DNA of 23,486 nucleotides from CAVSUR01 sp052143655 (GTDB lineage: Bacteria; Actinomycetota; Actinomycetes; Streptosporangiales; Streptosporangiaceae): contig JBKQSL010000023.1 in the NCBI GenBank assembly GCA_052143655.1, positions 1 through 23,486 on the forward strand, read 5' to 3'. A program made the translations under genes and the position numbers. Every line of letters starts with the position of its first letter. Position 1 is the stretch's first letter. Below, piece after piece: positions 7,977-20,890 of this stretch. The notes under the pieces were generated by a model, which worked only from the letters and a program-made list of their open reading frames with translations, ran no database searches and was not told the DNA's origin.

Positions 7977-8633
7977 CTACTTCCGGGCGGCCGCGAGCGT
8001 GCTGATGTCGGCATCGCTGCCATCGAAGCGGACCTGCGCCGCGCCGGTCCGGCCGAACACCCAGAGGGTCAGCTCGCCGGGGGTGCCAGCGACCGTGACC
8101 ATCGGAGTGCGGGCCCTGACGGTCAGCCGCAGGCTCGGCGAGCCCGGCTGGCCGCCGCCCGGCTCGACGGCCCGGGCCAGCTCCACCCCGACCGGCATCC
8201 TGCGCAGCATCTGCCTGGCGAGCCTGAGCCGGTCCCACAGCAGGTCGGACAGGCCAGCGGGCAGGTCCCGCGGCTCCCACTGCGGCTGTCCGCGGCGGGC
8301 ATCCTCGTGGTGCACGAAGAACTCGACCGCGTTGGCCCGCTCGTCCACGCCGGGCAGGCCGGACAGCGACAGCCGCGGCGGCCCGGTCCTGATCATCTCG
8401 ACCAGCCGGGGAAACGGCGTGCGCTGGCTGAGCTGGTCCTGCAGCCGCTGAGTCCGCCCGGCCAGCGGGCCGCCGGCCATGCCGAGCGCGGCATCCGGCC
8501 GCCGGTCGCGCAGCACGAGGTGCGCCGCCAGGTCCCCGGTGCGCCACCCCTCGCAGAGGGTCGGCTCGCCGGGCCCGAGGTGATCCAGCAGCGCGCACAG
8601 GGCCTGCCGCTCGTCCTGGGCGTAAGTAGTCAT
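7977..8633 (-). CDS. TIGR03085-family DinB-like protein
   Basis: This 218-residue protein begins MTTYAQDERQALCALLDHLGPGEPTLCEGWRTGDLAAHLVLRDRRPDAA, the recognisable start of the actinobacterial TIGR03085 family. The family is related to mycothiol-dependent maleylpyruvate isomerase and DinB-type four-helix bundles, which bind a metal through histidines. Here His in DLAAHL and the pair in EFFVHHEDARRG are the likely ligands. The function of the family is not established. The ATG at 8633 fits the family N-terminus. On the minus strand TACGAT lies exactly six bases before it, with no Shine-Dalgarno, so the mRNA may be leaderless. It converges with the phosphoesterase (25 bases apart) and diverges from the Trp-associated membrane protein. 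In relatives it commonly lies beside trpE, which is missing here. Confidence 0.9.
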   Translation of the reverse strand: MTTYAQDERQALCALLDHLGPGEPTLCEGWRTGDLAAHLVLRDRRPDAALGMAGGPLAGRTQRLQDQLSQRTPFPRLVEMIRTGPPRLSLSGLPGVDERANAVEFFVHHEDARRGQPQWEPRDLPAGLSDLLWDRLRLARQMLRRMPVGVELARAVEPGGGQPGSPSLRLTVRARTPMVTVAGTPGELTLWVFGRTGAAQVRFDGSDADISTLAAARK

Positions 8634-8639
8634 CCGCCG

Positions 8640-8645
8640 ATCGTA
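8640..8645 (-). promoter_or_regulatory. -10 box for the TIGR03085 gene (leaderless start)
   Basis: TACGAT on the minus strand ends six bases before the ATG at 8633. Transcription would start at or next to the start codon. No convincing -35 hexamer was found. Confidence 0.5.
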
Positions 8646-8696
8646 GGACACCACGCCCCCCCGCAGGCCGCCGGCGGCGGCGGTGCCCGCAGGGCG

Positions 8697-8710
8697 GCAG
8701 GCTAGCCTGC
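8697..8710. promoter_or_regulatory. Perfect 14-bp palindrome in the trp-region promoter
   Basis: GCAGGCTAGCCTGC is fully self-complementary and includes TAGCCT (8703-8708), a TAnnnT-type -10 box for the gene starting at 8734. Its position in the only promoter gap before the Trp-associated membrane protein makes it a candidate operator for an unidentified dimeric regulator. Confidence 0.45.
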
Positions 8711-8733
8711 TGGGGAGGCGAAGGGAGACTGCC

Positions 8734-9501
8734 GTGGCCATCAGGGCACCGGGCCGGCGCGACCTGCTGATCGTGCTCGCGCTGGGCGCGGCGGGCGCTG
8801 CTGCGGTGCTGCTGGCGACACGCCAGGGCTGGGGACGGGTGACGATCGACGAGCCCCGGCCGCTGCCATCTAGCGTCACCCGGCTGACCGGCCAGGCCCT
8901 GGTGCCGGCCGCCAGCCCGCTCGCGGTAGCAACGCTGGCCGGGCTGGCCGCGGTGCTGGCCACCCGGGGCCTGCTTCGGTGCATCACCGGCATCCTGCTG
9001 GCGGTCTTCGGCTCCGTCATCGCGGCCGCGGCCAGCATCAGCATCTCGGCCGCCGACATGACCGCCGCGGCGGGCACCAGCGCCGGGCCCGCCACGGGCG
9101 CGGCGGCCGGCACGGCCGCGGGGTCGACGACCACCGGCAGCTCGCCGGGCGGCCCGGCCGCGCCGGTGGCGGGCTTTCACGCGCACGCGGCGCTCACCGC
9201 GCTGCCGTGGCGCCCGGCCATGATCGCCGGAGCGCTGCTGATCGTGGCGGCCGGCGTGATGACCACATGGCGGGCCGGCCGGCTGCCGGGGATGTCCAGC
9301 CGCTACGACGCCCCGGCGGCTGTCCCGGCAGGCCCGGAGCGCGAGCCGGCGGCGGCCAGGACCGGCCAGGCGCCGCCGCGGCGACTGCGCGGCCGGGTCG
9401 GCGGGGCGCAGCTCCCGGACGCCGATGCGGCATCGCTATGGGAGTCGCTCAGCCGCGGCGAGGACCCGACCGGGCCGCCGGCCGCGGTGCCCCGGGACTG
9501 A
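8734..9501 (+). CDS. Trp biosynthesis-associated membrane protein (TIGR02234)
   Basis: This 255-residue membrane protein belongs to the actinobacterial family found in trp loci. Diagnostic stretches are LTGQALVPAASPLAVATLAGLAAVLATRG (about 51-79), a second hydrophobic pair beginning LPWRPAMIAGALLIVAAGVMT, and the C-terminal signature GRLPGMSSRYDAP (about 182-194). Four membrane helices are likely, the first at residues 10-28. The loop between helices 3 and 4 is an Ala/Gly/Thr-rich stretch and the C-terminal ~60 residues are Pro/Arg-rich. GTG at 8734 is chosen for the AAGGGAGA six bases upstream. The biochemical role is unknown; involvement in tryptophan synthesis is inferred only from conserved position. 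trpE normally precedes it but is not present here. Confidence 0.92.
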   Translation: MAIRAPGRRDLLIVLALGAAGAAAVLLATRQGWGRVTIDEPRPLPSSVTRLTGQALVPAASPLAVATLAGLAAVLATRGLLRCITGILLAVFGSVIAAAASISISAADMTAAAGTSAGPATGAAAGTAAGSTTTGSSPGGPAAPVAGFHAHAALTALPWRPAMIAGALLIVAAGVMTTWRAGRLPGMSSRYDAPAAVPAGPEREPAAARTGQAPPRRLRGRVGGAQLPDADAASLWESLSRGEDPTGPPAAVPRD

Positions 9502-9564
9502 GCAGGGACCCCGGGAATAACACCGGCGGCGCCGGAGCTAACTTCTGCCGGGTCGCGGTCGGCC

Positions 9565-9576
9565 GCCCGGCCGGGC
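9565..9576. other. GC-rich palindrome between the Trp-associated protein and the small membrane protein
   Basis: GCCCGGCCGGGC is a perfect 12-bp palindrome 64 bases after the preceding stop codon, followed by a second GGGC/GCCC pairing. It could fold into a terminator-like stem but has no T-tract, so its role is uncertain. Confidence 0.3.
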
Positions 9577-9630
9577 CCGCCGGGCGAAGCCCGCAAGACG
9601 GGTGATCTCGGCCAGCTGGGTATGTCGAGA

Positions 9631-9636
9631 TACGCT
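9631..9636 (+). promoter_or_regulatory. Possible -10 box before the small membrane protein
   Basis: TACGCT lies 44 bases before the GTG at 9681 and is identical to the box in front of pdtaR. No clear -35 is present. It is a weak candidate promoter in a 179-base gap that is otherwise featureless apart from the GC palindrome. Confidence 0.3.
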
Positions 9637-9680
9637 TGGCCAGAAAGTCGGCGAGTGCGCTGTGAGGCAGGAGGCAGCCA

Positions 9681-10148
9681 GTGCGGTCAGCACGGCATCT
9701 GACCCGGTCCGGGCGCGGCAGCGCTGCTGCCCGCCCGCACGAGCTCGTGTCGCTGGCGTCCCGGCTGATCGTCGCGCAGGCCGGGATGACCACCGCGATC
9801 GGGCTGGCCTACAGCCGGCGCAACATGCCGTGGCTGCTGGTCACGTTCATGCTGGCGGTCTCGCTGTTCCTGCTGGCCCTCGTGGTGCGCTCCGGCACGC
9901 ACGGCGCCTGGGTCACGGCGGTGGCATTCGAGGCGTTCTTCGTCGTCATCGGCCTGTACCGGTTCGTTTTCGACCGCTACCTGGGCGGCACCCTGCTGGG
10001 CATCGCCGCCTTCGGTGCGCTCATGCACCCGGCAGTGGGCCGGGCCTTCACCGCGCTTCCGGCGCGCCGCCGGGAGGCGCAGGCGTTCGCCGACGCCCGG
10101 TATGACGACCTCGGCGACTCCGAGCCGCTCGGCGAGCAGGCGGGCTGA
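9681..10148 (+). CDS. Small four-helix membrane protein of unknown function
   Basis: This 155-residue protein has four likely membrane segments, roughly at residues 21-44 (ELVSLASRLIVAQAG), 49-69 (MPWLLVTFMLAVSLFLLALVV), 76-97 (AWVTAVAFEAFFVVIGLYRFVF) and 101-119. The N-terminus is Arg-rich and the C-terminus acidic and charged. GTG at 9681 is supported by GGAGG about six bases upstream. No known family was recognised. Small uncharacterised membrane proteins occupy this position between the TIGR02234 protein and trpC in other actinomycetes, so it is probably a real conserved gene. The perfect hairpin just after it suggests that its transcript ends before trpC. Confidence 0.8.
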   Translation: MRSARHLTRSGRGSAAARPHELVSLASRLIVAQAGMTTAIGLAYSRRNMPWLLVTFMLAVSLFLLALVVRSGTHGAWVTAVAFEAFFVVIGLYRFVFDRYLGGTLLGIAAFGALMHPAVGRAFTALPARRREAQAFADARYDDLGDSEPLGEQAG

Positions 10149-10172
10149 GGTCCCCGGCCCGGGCCTCCCGGG

Positions 10173-10190
10173 GGCGGCCGCGCGGCCGCC
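10173..10190 (+). terminator. Perfect 18-bp palindrome, probable terminator
   Basis: GGCGGCCGCGCGGCCGCC is fully self-complementary and lies 25 bases after the small membrane protein gene. It would form a very stable stem without a T-tract, a common form in high-GC actinobacteria. It separates the membrane-protein gene from trpC. Confidence 0.5.
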
Positions 10191-10203
10191 GTTGCCTGCT
10201 CGC

Positions 10204-10209
10204 TACCAT
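10204..10209 (+). promoter_or_regulatory. Possible -10 box of the trpC transcription unit
   Basis: TACCAT follows the hairpin and lies 44 bases before the upstream ORF. No good -35 is found at 16-18 bases. It is proposed because the preceding hairpin would otherwise leave trpC without a promoter. Confidence 0.35.
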
Positions 10210-10252
10210 CGGACGGCAAGGCAACACCCACCCCGAGGGGGCAGGCAACCGC

Positions 10253-10327
10253 GTGAGCGAGCTTGCGAGCGAATCAGCACGCCTAGCGCGACGCACCGCG
10301 GCGCCGCCGGTCAGGATGCCCGGATGA
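10253..10327 (+). CDS. Short upstream ORF overlapping the trpC start
   Basis: This is a GTG-initiated ORF of 24 codons whose TGA (10325-10327) overlaps the trpC ATG as ATGA. The peptide begins VSELASESARLARR. It contains no tryptophan codons, so it is not a classical attenuation leader peptide. G-rich sequence (GAGGGGGCAGG) upstream could act as a Shine-Dalgarno. trpC itself lacks a clear Shine-Dalgarno, so translation through this ORF may be needed to start trpC. The SELASES-type opening recurs, in my recollection, at gene starts in several actinobacteria. Whether it is translated is untested. Confidence 0.5.
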   Translation: MSELASESARLARRTAAPPVRMPG

Positions 10328-11211
10328 GCGTCCTCGACGACATCCTCGCGGGCGTGCGGGCCGACCTTGCAGTCCGGCAGGAGAGCGTCCCGCTGGAGCA
10401 GCTCAAGCAGGCGGTCAGCCGCGCGCCGTCGCCGCTGGACGCGATGGGCGCCCTGCAGTGCGACGACGTCGCGGTCATCGCCGAGGTCAAGCGGGAGAGC
10501 CCGTCCAGGGGCGCGCTGGCCGCGATCGCCGACCCGGCGGCCCTCGCCGCGGACTATGCGGCCGGCGGCGCCCGGGTCATCAGCGTGCTGACCGAGCGAC
10601 GGCGCTTCGGCGGCAGCCTGGCCGACCTGGCCGCCGTCCGCGCGGCCGTGCGCGTGCCGCTGCTGCGCAAGGACTTCGTGGTCTGCTCCTACCAGCTGTG
10701 GGAAGCCCGGGCGCACGGCGCTGACCTGGCCCTGCTGATCGTGGCCGCGCTCGAGCAGAACGCGCTCGTCTCGCTGGTGGAGCGGGCCTGCTCGATCGGC
10801 CTGGTGCCGCTGGTCGAGGTGCACACCGACGCCGAGGTGGACCGCGCGCTGGACGCCGGCGCCCAGGTGATCGGCATCAACGCCAGGAACCTGGCGACGC
10901 TGGAAGTCGACCGGGACGTGTTCGCCCGGCTTGCGCCGCGCATTGCGCCGGGTATTGTCAAGATCGCTGAATCGGGCGTGCGCGGACCGCATGACCTGCT
11001 GGCCTACGCCGCTGCCGGTGCCGACGCGGTACTGGTCGGCGAGTCGCTGGTCACCGGCAAGGACCCGCGGGCCGCGGTTGCCGACCTGGTGACCGCGGGC
11101 TCGCATCCGGCGCTGCGCGGCGACCGGGGCAGCGCCCAGCCGGGCCGGGCGGCGCGGCGGCCAGGGCGCGGGCGGCCGGGCGACGGTGCCGGCAGGCGCG
11201 GCCCGGACTGA
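10324..11211 (+). CDS. trpC: Indole-3-glycerol phosphate synthase
   Basis: This 295-residue cytoplasmic TIM-barrel enzyme closes carboxyphenylamino-deoxyribulose phosphate to indole-3-glycerol phosphate in tryptophan synthesis. Visible motifs are IAEVKRESPSRG (catalytic Lys56 and nearby Glu54), LLRKDFVV (Lys116), PLVEVHTD (Glu165), IGINARNLATLEVD (Asn186 region), IAESGV (Glu217) and VLVGESLV (phosphate binding). ATG at 10324 gives the usual short N-terminal helix (MSVLDDILAGVRADLA) and overlaps the stop of the short upstream ORF. The core is complete by about residue 263. The last ~30 residues form an Arg/Gly/Pro-rich tail (QPGRAARRPGRGRPGDG) that is not part of the barrel and makes the protein longer than usual. 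trpB follows after 63 bases. Confidence 0.97.
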   Translation: MSVLDDILAGVRADLAVRQESVPLEQLKQAVSRAPSPLDAMGALQCDDVAVIAEVKRESPSRGALAAIADPAALAADYAAGGARVISVLTERRRFGGSLADLAAVRAAVRVPLLRKDFVVCSYQLWEARAHGADLALLIVAALEQNALVSLVERACSIGLVPLVEVHTDAEVDRALDAGAQVIGINARNLATLEVDRDVFARLAPRIAPGIVKIAESGVRGPHDLLAYAAAGADAVLVGESLVTGKDPRAAVADLVTAGSHPALRGDRGSAQPGRAARRPGRGRPGDGAGRRGPD

Positions 11212-11274
11212 TGCCCTCCCGGCGCGCCGGGGCGATCAGGCACGCCGAAAAGAACAGGACTGCGGAGGAAACCC

Positions 11275-12540
11275 ATGAGCACCGCGCCGGCTGCGGCCAT
11301 GCCCGACGCGACCGGTCACTTCGGCCGGTTCGGCGGGCGGCTCGCGCCCGAAGCGCTGATGTCAGCACTTGACGAGCTGACCATCGCCTACAACGAGGCC
11401 CGCGCCGACCCCGCGTTCGGCGCCGAGCTGGCCGCGCTGCTGCGCGACTACGCCGGGCGGCCCACGCTGCTCACCGAGGTGCCCAGGTTCGCGCAGCGGG
11501 CCGGCGCCGGGCGGGTGTTCCTCAAGCGCGAGGACATGGCGCACACCGGCTCGCACAAGATCAACAATGTGCTCGGCCAGGCGCTGCTGACCCGGCGGAT
11601 GGGCAAGACCCGGGTGATCGCCGAGACCGGGGCCGGCCAGCACGGCGTGGCCGCCGCGACGGCCTGCGCGCTGCTGGGCATGGAGTGCGTGGTCTACATG
11701 GGCGAGGAGGACACCCGCAGGCAGGCCCTGAACGTGGCCCGCATGCAGATGCTGGGCGCCGAGGTGATCCCGGTGACCACCGGGACCAGGACGCTCAAGG
11801 ACGCCATGAACGAGGCGTTCCGAGACTGGGTGGCCAGCGTCGCCAGTACGCATTACTGCATCGGGTCGGTCGGCGGGCCGCACCCGTTCCCGATGATGGT
11901 GCGCGACTTCCAGCGGATCATCGGGGTGGAGGCGCGCCAGCAGATCATCGCCAAGGCGGGCCGGCTGCCGGACGCGGTCATCGCCTGCGTCGGCGGCGGC
12001 TCCAACGCGATCGGCATCTTCCACGAGTTCATCGGCGACGAGAGCGTCGCGCTGATCGGCTGCGAGGCCGGCGGGGACGGCCTGGCCACCGCCCGGCACG
12101 CGGCCACGCTGACCGCCGGCTCGCCGGGCGTGCTGCACGGCATGCGCACCTACCTGCTGCAAGACAGCCAGGGGCAGACGCTGGCCACCCACTCGGTGTC
12201 GGCCGGGCTGGACTACCCGGGCGTCGGGCCCGAGCATGCCTGGCTGCACGACACCGGCCGGGCCAGCTACCGCGCGATCACCGACGCGGAGGCGATGGAG
12301 GCGTTCTCGCTGCTGTGCCGCACCGAGGGGATCATCCCGGCGATCGAGTCCGCGCACGCGCTCGCCGGCGCGCTGCAGATCGGCCCGCAGCTCGGGCCGG
12401 ACGCGGTACTGCTGGTGAACCTGTCCGGGCGCGGCGACAAGGACGTGGACATCGCCGCCCGCTGGTTCGGCTACCTGCCCGGCGGCGCCGCGGCCGCCGG
12501 GACCGGGACCGGGCACGGCCCGGCGGAGGCCCGGCCGTGA
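11275..12540 (+). CDS. trpB: Tryptophan synthase beta chain
   Basis: This 421-residue PLP enzyme joins indole and serine to make tryptophan, in an alpha2-beta2 complex with TrpA. The N-terminal GHFGRFGGRLAPEALM stretch is typical. HTGSHKINN carries the PLP lysine (Lys95), AETGAGQHGVA contains the catalytic Glu117, GGGSNAIG (240-247) holds the PLP phosphate, and LSGRGDKD lies near the C-terminus. ATG at 11275 has GGAGGA upstream. The length matches bacterial TrpB1, with a ~17-residue Gly/Ala tail. Its TGA overlaps the trpA GTG by four bases, so the two subunits are translationally coupled. No small trpX/trpM gene lies between trpC and trpB, unlike in Streptomyces. Confidence 0.98.
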   Translation: MSTAPAAAMPDATGHFGRFGGRLAPEALMSALDELTIAYNEARADPAFGAELAALLRDYAGRPTLLTEVPRFAQRAGAGRVFLKREDMAHTGSHKINNVLGQALLTRRMGKTRVIAETGAGQHGVAAATACALLGMECVVYMGEEDTRRQALNVARMQMLGAEVIPVTTGTRTLKDAMNEAFRDWVASVASTHYCIGSVGGPHPFPMMVRDFQRIIGVEARQQIIAKAGRLPDAVIACVGGGSNAIGIFHEFIGDESVALIGCEAGGDGLATARHAATLTAGSPGVLHGMRTYLLQDSQGQTLATHSVSAGLDYPGVGPEHAWLHDTGRASYRAITDAEAMEAFSLLCRTEGIIPAIESAHALAGALQIGPQLGPDAVLLVNLSGRGDKDVDIAARWFGYLPGGAAAAGTGTGHGPAEARP

Positions 12541-13349
12541 GCGCGGTGAGCGTGGCCTTCGAGAAGGCGGTGGCGCAGCACCGGGCCGCGCTGGTCGGCT
12601 ACCTGCCCGCCGGGTTCCCGTCGGTGGACACCGCGGTCGCGGCCGCGGTGGCGATCGCGCAGGCGGGCGCGGACGTCATCGAGATCGGGCTGCCGTACTC
12701 CGACCCGCTGATGGACGGCCCGGTCATCCAGGAGGCAGTGCACCGGGCCCTGACCGGCGGGGTCACAACGGCCGACGTGCTGGCGACCGTCCAGGCGGTG
12801 GCCCAGGCCGGCGTGCCGGTGCTGGTCATGACCTACTGGAACCCGGTCGAGGCCTACGGGGTGGCGGCGTTCGCCCGGGACCTGGCTGCGGCTGGCGGCA
12901 GCGGGATGATCACCCCGGACCTGACCCCGGAGGAGGCCGGGCCGTGGCTGGAGGCGGCCGCCGCCCGGGACCTGGACCCGATCTTCCTGGTCGCCCCCAG
13001 CTCCGCTGACCAGCGGATCGAGCTGATTACTGCGCAGTGCCGCGGCTTCGTCTACGCGGCCTCGCTGATGGGCATCACCGGCGCCAGGGACGCGGTCGGC
13101 GGACAGGCCGCCGGGCTGGTCGCCCGGGTGCGCCAGCACACCAGCCTGCCGGTGGCCGTGGGCCTCGGGGTGCGCGATGGCGACCAGGCGGCGCAGGTGG
13201 CCGGCTTCGCTGACGGCGTGATCGTCGGCTCGGCGTTCGTGCAGCGGCTGCTCGCCGCCCCCGATGCCGCCGCCGGCCTGGCCGCGGTCCGCGAGCTGGC
13301 CGCCGACCTGGCCGCCGGAGTGCGCCGCCGCCCGTCATCCGCAGGCTGA
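12537..13349 (+). CDS. trpA: Tryptophan synthase alpha chain
   Basis: This 270-residue TIM-barrel subunit cleaves indole-3-glycerol phosphate and passes indole to TrpB through the intersubunit tunnel. The catalytic residues are Glu49 (ADVIEIGLPYSDP) and Asp60 (DPLMDGP), at the same numbers as in E. coli TrpA when the GTG at 12537 is used. This start overlaps the trpB stop as GTGA. Other family stretches are TYWNPVEAYG, SLMGITGARD (flexible loop 6) and VAVGLGVRDGDQA with VGSAFV (phosphate binding). A second GTG nine bases downstream is a possible alternative start. In many actinobacteria lgt follows directly; here there is a 170-base gap and then gltB. Confidence 0.97.
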   Translation: MSAVSVAFEKAVAQHRAALVGYLPAGFPSVDTAVAAAVAIAQAGADVIEIGLPYSDPLMDGPVIQEAVHRALTGGVTTADVLATVQAVAQAGVPVLVMTYWNPVEAYGVAAFARDLAAAGGSGMITPDLTPEEAGPWLEAAAARDLDPIFLVAPSSADQRIELITAQCRGFVYAASLMGITGARDAVGGQAAGLVARVRQHTSLPVAVGLGVRDGDQAAQVAGFADGVIVGSAFVQRLLAAPDAAAGLAAVRELAADLAAGVRRRPSSAG

Positions 13350-13387
13350 CCGGCGGCCGGGGATCTTCCGCGCCTGCGGCTTCTCGA

Positions 13388-13393
13388 TATACT
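13388..13393 (+). promoter_or_regulatory. Candidate -10 box of gltBD
   Basis: TATACT (five of six bases of the consensus) lies about 127 bases before the gltB ATG in the trpA-gltB gap. The -35 position (CTTCCG) is poor, so an activator may be needed if this promoter is used. Confidence 0.45.
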
Positions 13394-13419
13394 GCAGGTC
13401 GTGGCGCGGTCTAGCGCGT

Positions 13420-13434
13420 TTACCATGCCGGTAA
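13420..13434. promoter_or_regulatory. Inverted repeat in the gltB leader, candidate operator
   Basis: TTACC, a five-base spacer and GGTAA form a perfect inverted repeat about 27 bases downstream of the TATACT box, where a repressor could act. The GTAAC content is faintly like GlnR half-sites, but the second half-site pattern (GAAAC) is missing, so no regulator is assigned. Confidence 0.35.
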
Positions 13435-13519
13435 CCGCTGCCCGCGCAGCCACGGCACCAGGGCCGACGTAGTCCCGACCTATCGCGACAGCATCTGGCG
13501 GAAGACGACGGGAGCGCGG

Positions 13520-18192
<4,673 letters not shown>

Positions 18193-18225
18193 CGCGGCAA
18201 GACACGGAAAGGAGATCACCAGCGC

Positions 18226-19692
<1,467 letters not shown>

Positions 19693-19712
19693 CCGGCCGG
19701 GCAGGGCCGAAA

Positions 19713-19728
19713 CCGGCGCGTGCGCCGG
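19713..19728 (+). terminator. GC-rich hairpin after gltD
   Basis: CCGGCGCGTGCGCCGG forms a seven-base stem with almost no loop, or six bases with a four-base loop, 20 bases after the gltD stop. There is no T-tract. It probably ends or attenuates the gltBD transcript before the Lgt-like gene. Confidence 0.45.
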
Positions 19729-19739
19729 CCGGTCGCGGG

Positions 19740-19745
19740 TAACGT
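19740..19745 (+). promoter_or_regulatory. Possible -10 box of the Lgt-like gene
   Basis: TAACGT lies eight bases before the ATG at 19754. Together with the weak Shine-Dalgarno (ACGGAAC) this suggests a very short or absent leader. Confidence 0.35.
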
Positions 19746-19753
19746 CACGGAAC

Positions 19754-20848
19754 ATGCCGGTTGCGTTCCTGCCGAGCCCGGCCCGGTCACTGTGGCAGCT
19801 TGGCCCGATCCCGGTCCGGGCCGCCGCGCTGTGCGTGGTGGCCGGAGTCGTTCTCGGCCTGTGGCTGACCGGGCGGCGCTATCGCGCGCTCGGCGGCAGC
19901 GCGAGCGTGATCTGGGACATTGCTACCGTTGCCGTCCCGGCCGGGCTGGTCGCCGCCCGGGCCTACAGCGTGCTGACCGACCTGCCGCTGTATTTCGGCG
20001 ACGGCCGGGACTGGGCCAGCGTGCTGCGCATCTGGGGCGGCAGCCTGGGCCTGCCCGGCGCGGTGGCAGGCGGCGGGCTCGCCGCCTGGCTGTACTGCCG
20101 CCGGAACGGGATCCGGATCGCCCCGGTCGCCGGGGCCGCCGCGCCCGCGCTGGCGTTCGCCCAGGCGATCGGATGCTGGGCATTCTGGTTCGGCCAGAAC
20201 CTGTACGGGCGCCCGTCCGGGCTGCCGTGGGCCGTCGAGATCTCCCCGGTGCACCGGCTCAGCGGGTACGAGAGCTACGCGACCTTCCAGCCGATCTTCG
20301 GCTACGAGTCGCTGTGGGCGATCGTCATGGGCGTGCTGCTGATCCAGGCGGCCCGGCGGCTGGCGCTGACCGGCGACCGGCTCTTCGCCTGCTACGCGGC
20401 CCTGTACGCCGCTGGCCGCCTGGTGACCGACTTCCTGCGGCTGGGCCGGTCAGTGCACCTGCTCGGCCTGCGAGTCAGCCAGCTGATCATGATCGGCGTG
20501 CTGGCCGCCGCCGTGGCGTACCTGCGGATGACCCGCGAACGGCGCGGCCCCGACATCGTCGAGCGTCCGCCCGCCCGCCGCCCCCCCGCCGCCGAGACGG
20601 TCGCTGTCGATGCGAGTGCGTCCGGGACGGCCGCGTCCGGGACGGCCGCCGCCGGGACTTTCCGCGCTGAGACGGCCGCCGCCGGTAGAAGCGCCTCCTG
20701 GATCGCCGCCACCGGGACGACCGCGTCTGGGGCAGCGGGGGCCGGATCCAGTGCTCAGGAGCCGGATCCTCCTAGGCCTGGATCGAGCGCTCGTGAGCAC
20801 AAGCCCGGTTCCGGGCCTGGCGGCCAGGCTTCCCGGCAGGCAGGCTGA
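19754..20848 (+). CDS. lgt: Lgt-like prolipoprotein diacylglyceryl transferase homologue, divergent
   Basis: This 364-residue membrane protein has the Lgt layout: about seven hydrophobic segments, LGPIPVRAAALCVVAGVVLG at the N-terminus, LYGRPSGLPWAVEI in the middle, and GRLVTDFLRLG near the end. Active Lgt attaches diacylglycerol to the lipobox cysteine of prelipoproteins. The signature GRxGNFxNxExxGR reads GCWAFWFGQNLYGR here (residues 140-153). The positions of E. coli Arg143, Asn146 and Glu151 are Cys, Phe and Asn; Gly154 is kept (Gly152), and the late Arg239/Glu243 pair is Arg/Asp. It may therefore be inactive or changed in function, and another Lgt would be expected elsewhere. ATG at 19754 gives the family N-terminus. 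The last ~95 residues are a low-complexity Ala/Gly/Thr/Ser tail with tandem DNA repeats. It lies after gltD instead of between trpA and gltB. Confidence 0.85.
   Translation: MPVAFLPSPARSLWQLGPIPVRAAALCVVAGVVLGLWLTGRRYRALGGSASVIWDIATVAVPAGLVAARAYSVLTDLPLYFGDGRDWASVLRIWGGSLGLPGAVAGGGLAAWLYCRRNGIRIAPVAGAAAPALAFAQAIGCWAFWFGQNLYGRPSGLPWAVEISPVHRLSGYESYATFQPIFGYESLWAIVMGVLLIQAARRLALTGDRLFACYAALYAAGRLVTDFLRLGRSVHLLGLRVSQLIMIGVLAAAVAYLRMTRERRGPDIVERPPARRPPAAETVAVDASASGTAASGTAAAGTFRAETAAAGRSASWIAATGTTASGAAGAGSSAQEPDPPRPGSSAREHKPGSGPGGQASRQAG
20618..20647 (+). repeat. Tandem 15-bp repeat in the lgt-like tail
   Basis: GCGTCCGGGACGGCC occurs twice head to tail (20618-20632 and 20633-20647) and in degenerate form downstream to about 20740. 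It encodes the SGTAASGTAA stretch, so the tail has probably grown by replication slippage. Confidence 0.75.
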
Positions 20849-20890
20849 CGACGTCCCGGCCCCGGCTCGCATGGCCGCTGCGGCCGACTG

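Noticed and set aside
10253..10327. Tryptophan attenuation leader peptide
   Set aside because: The ORF has no Trp codons and no alternative terminator hairpin follows it before trpC.
13420..13434. GlnR box upstream of gltB
   Set aside because: Only GTAAC-like halves are present; the alternating GAAAC half-sites are not found.
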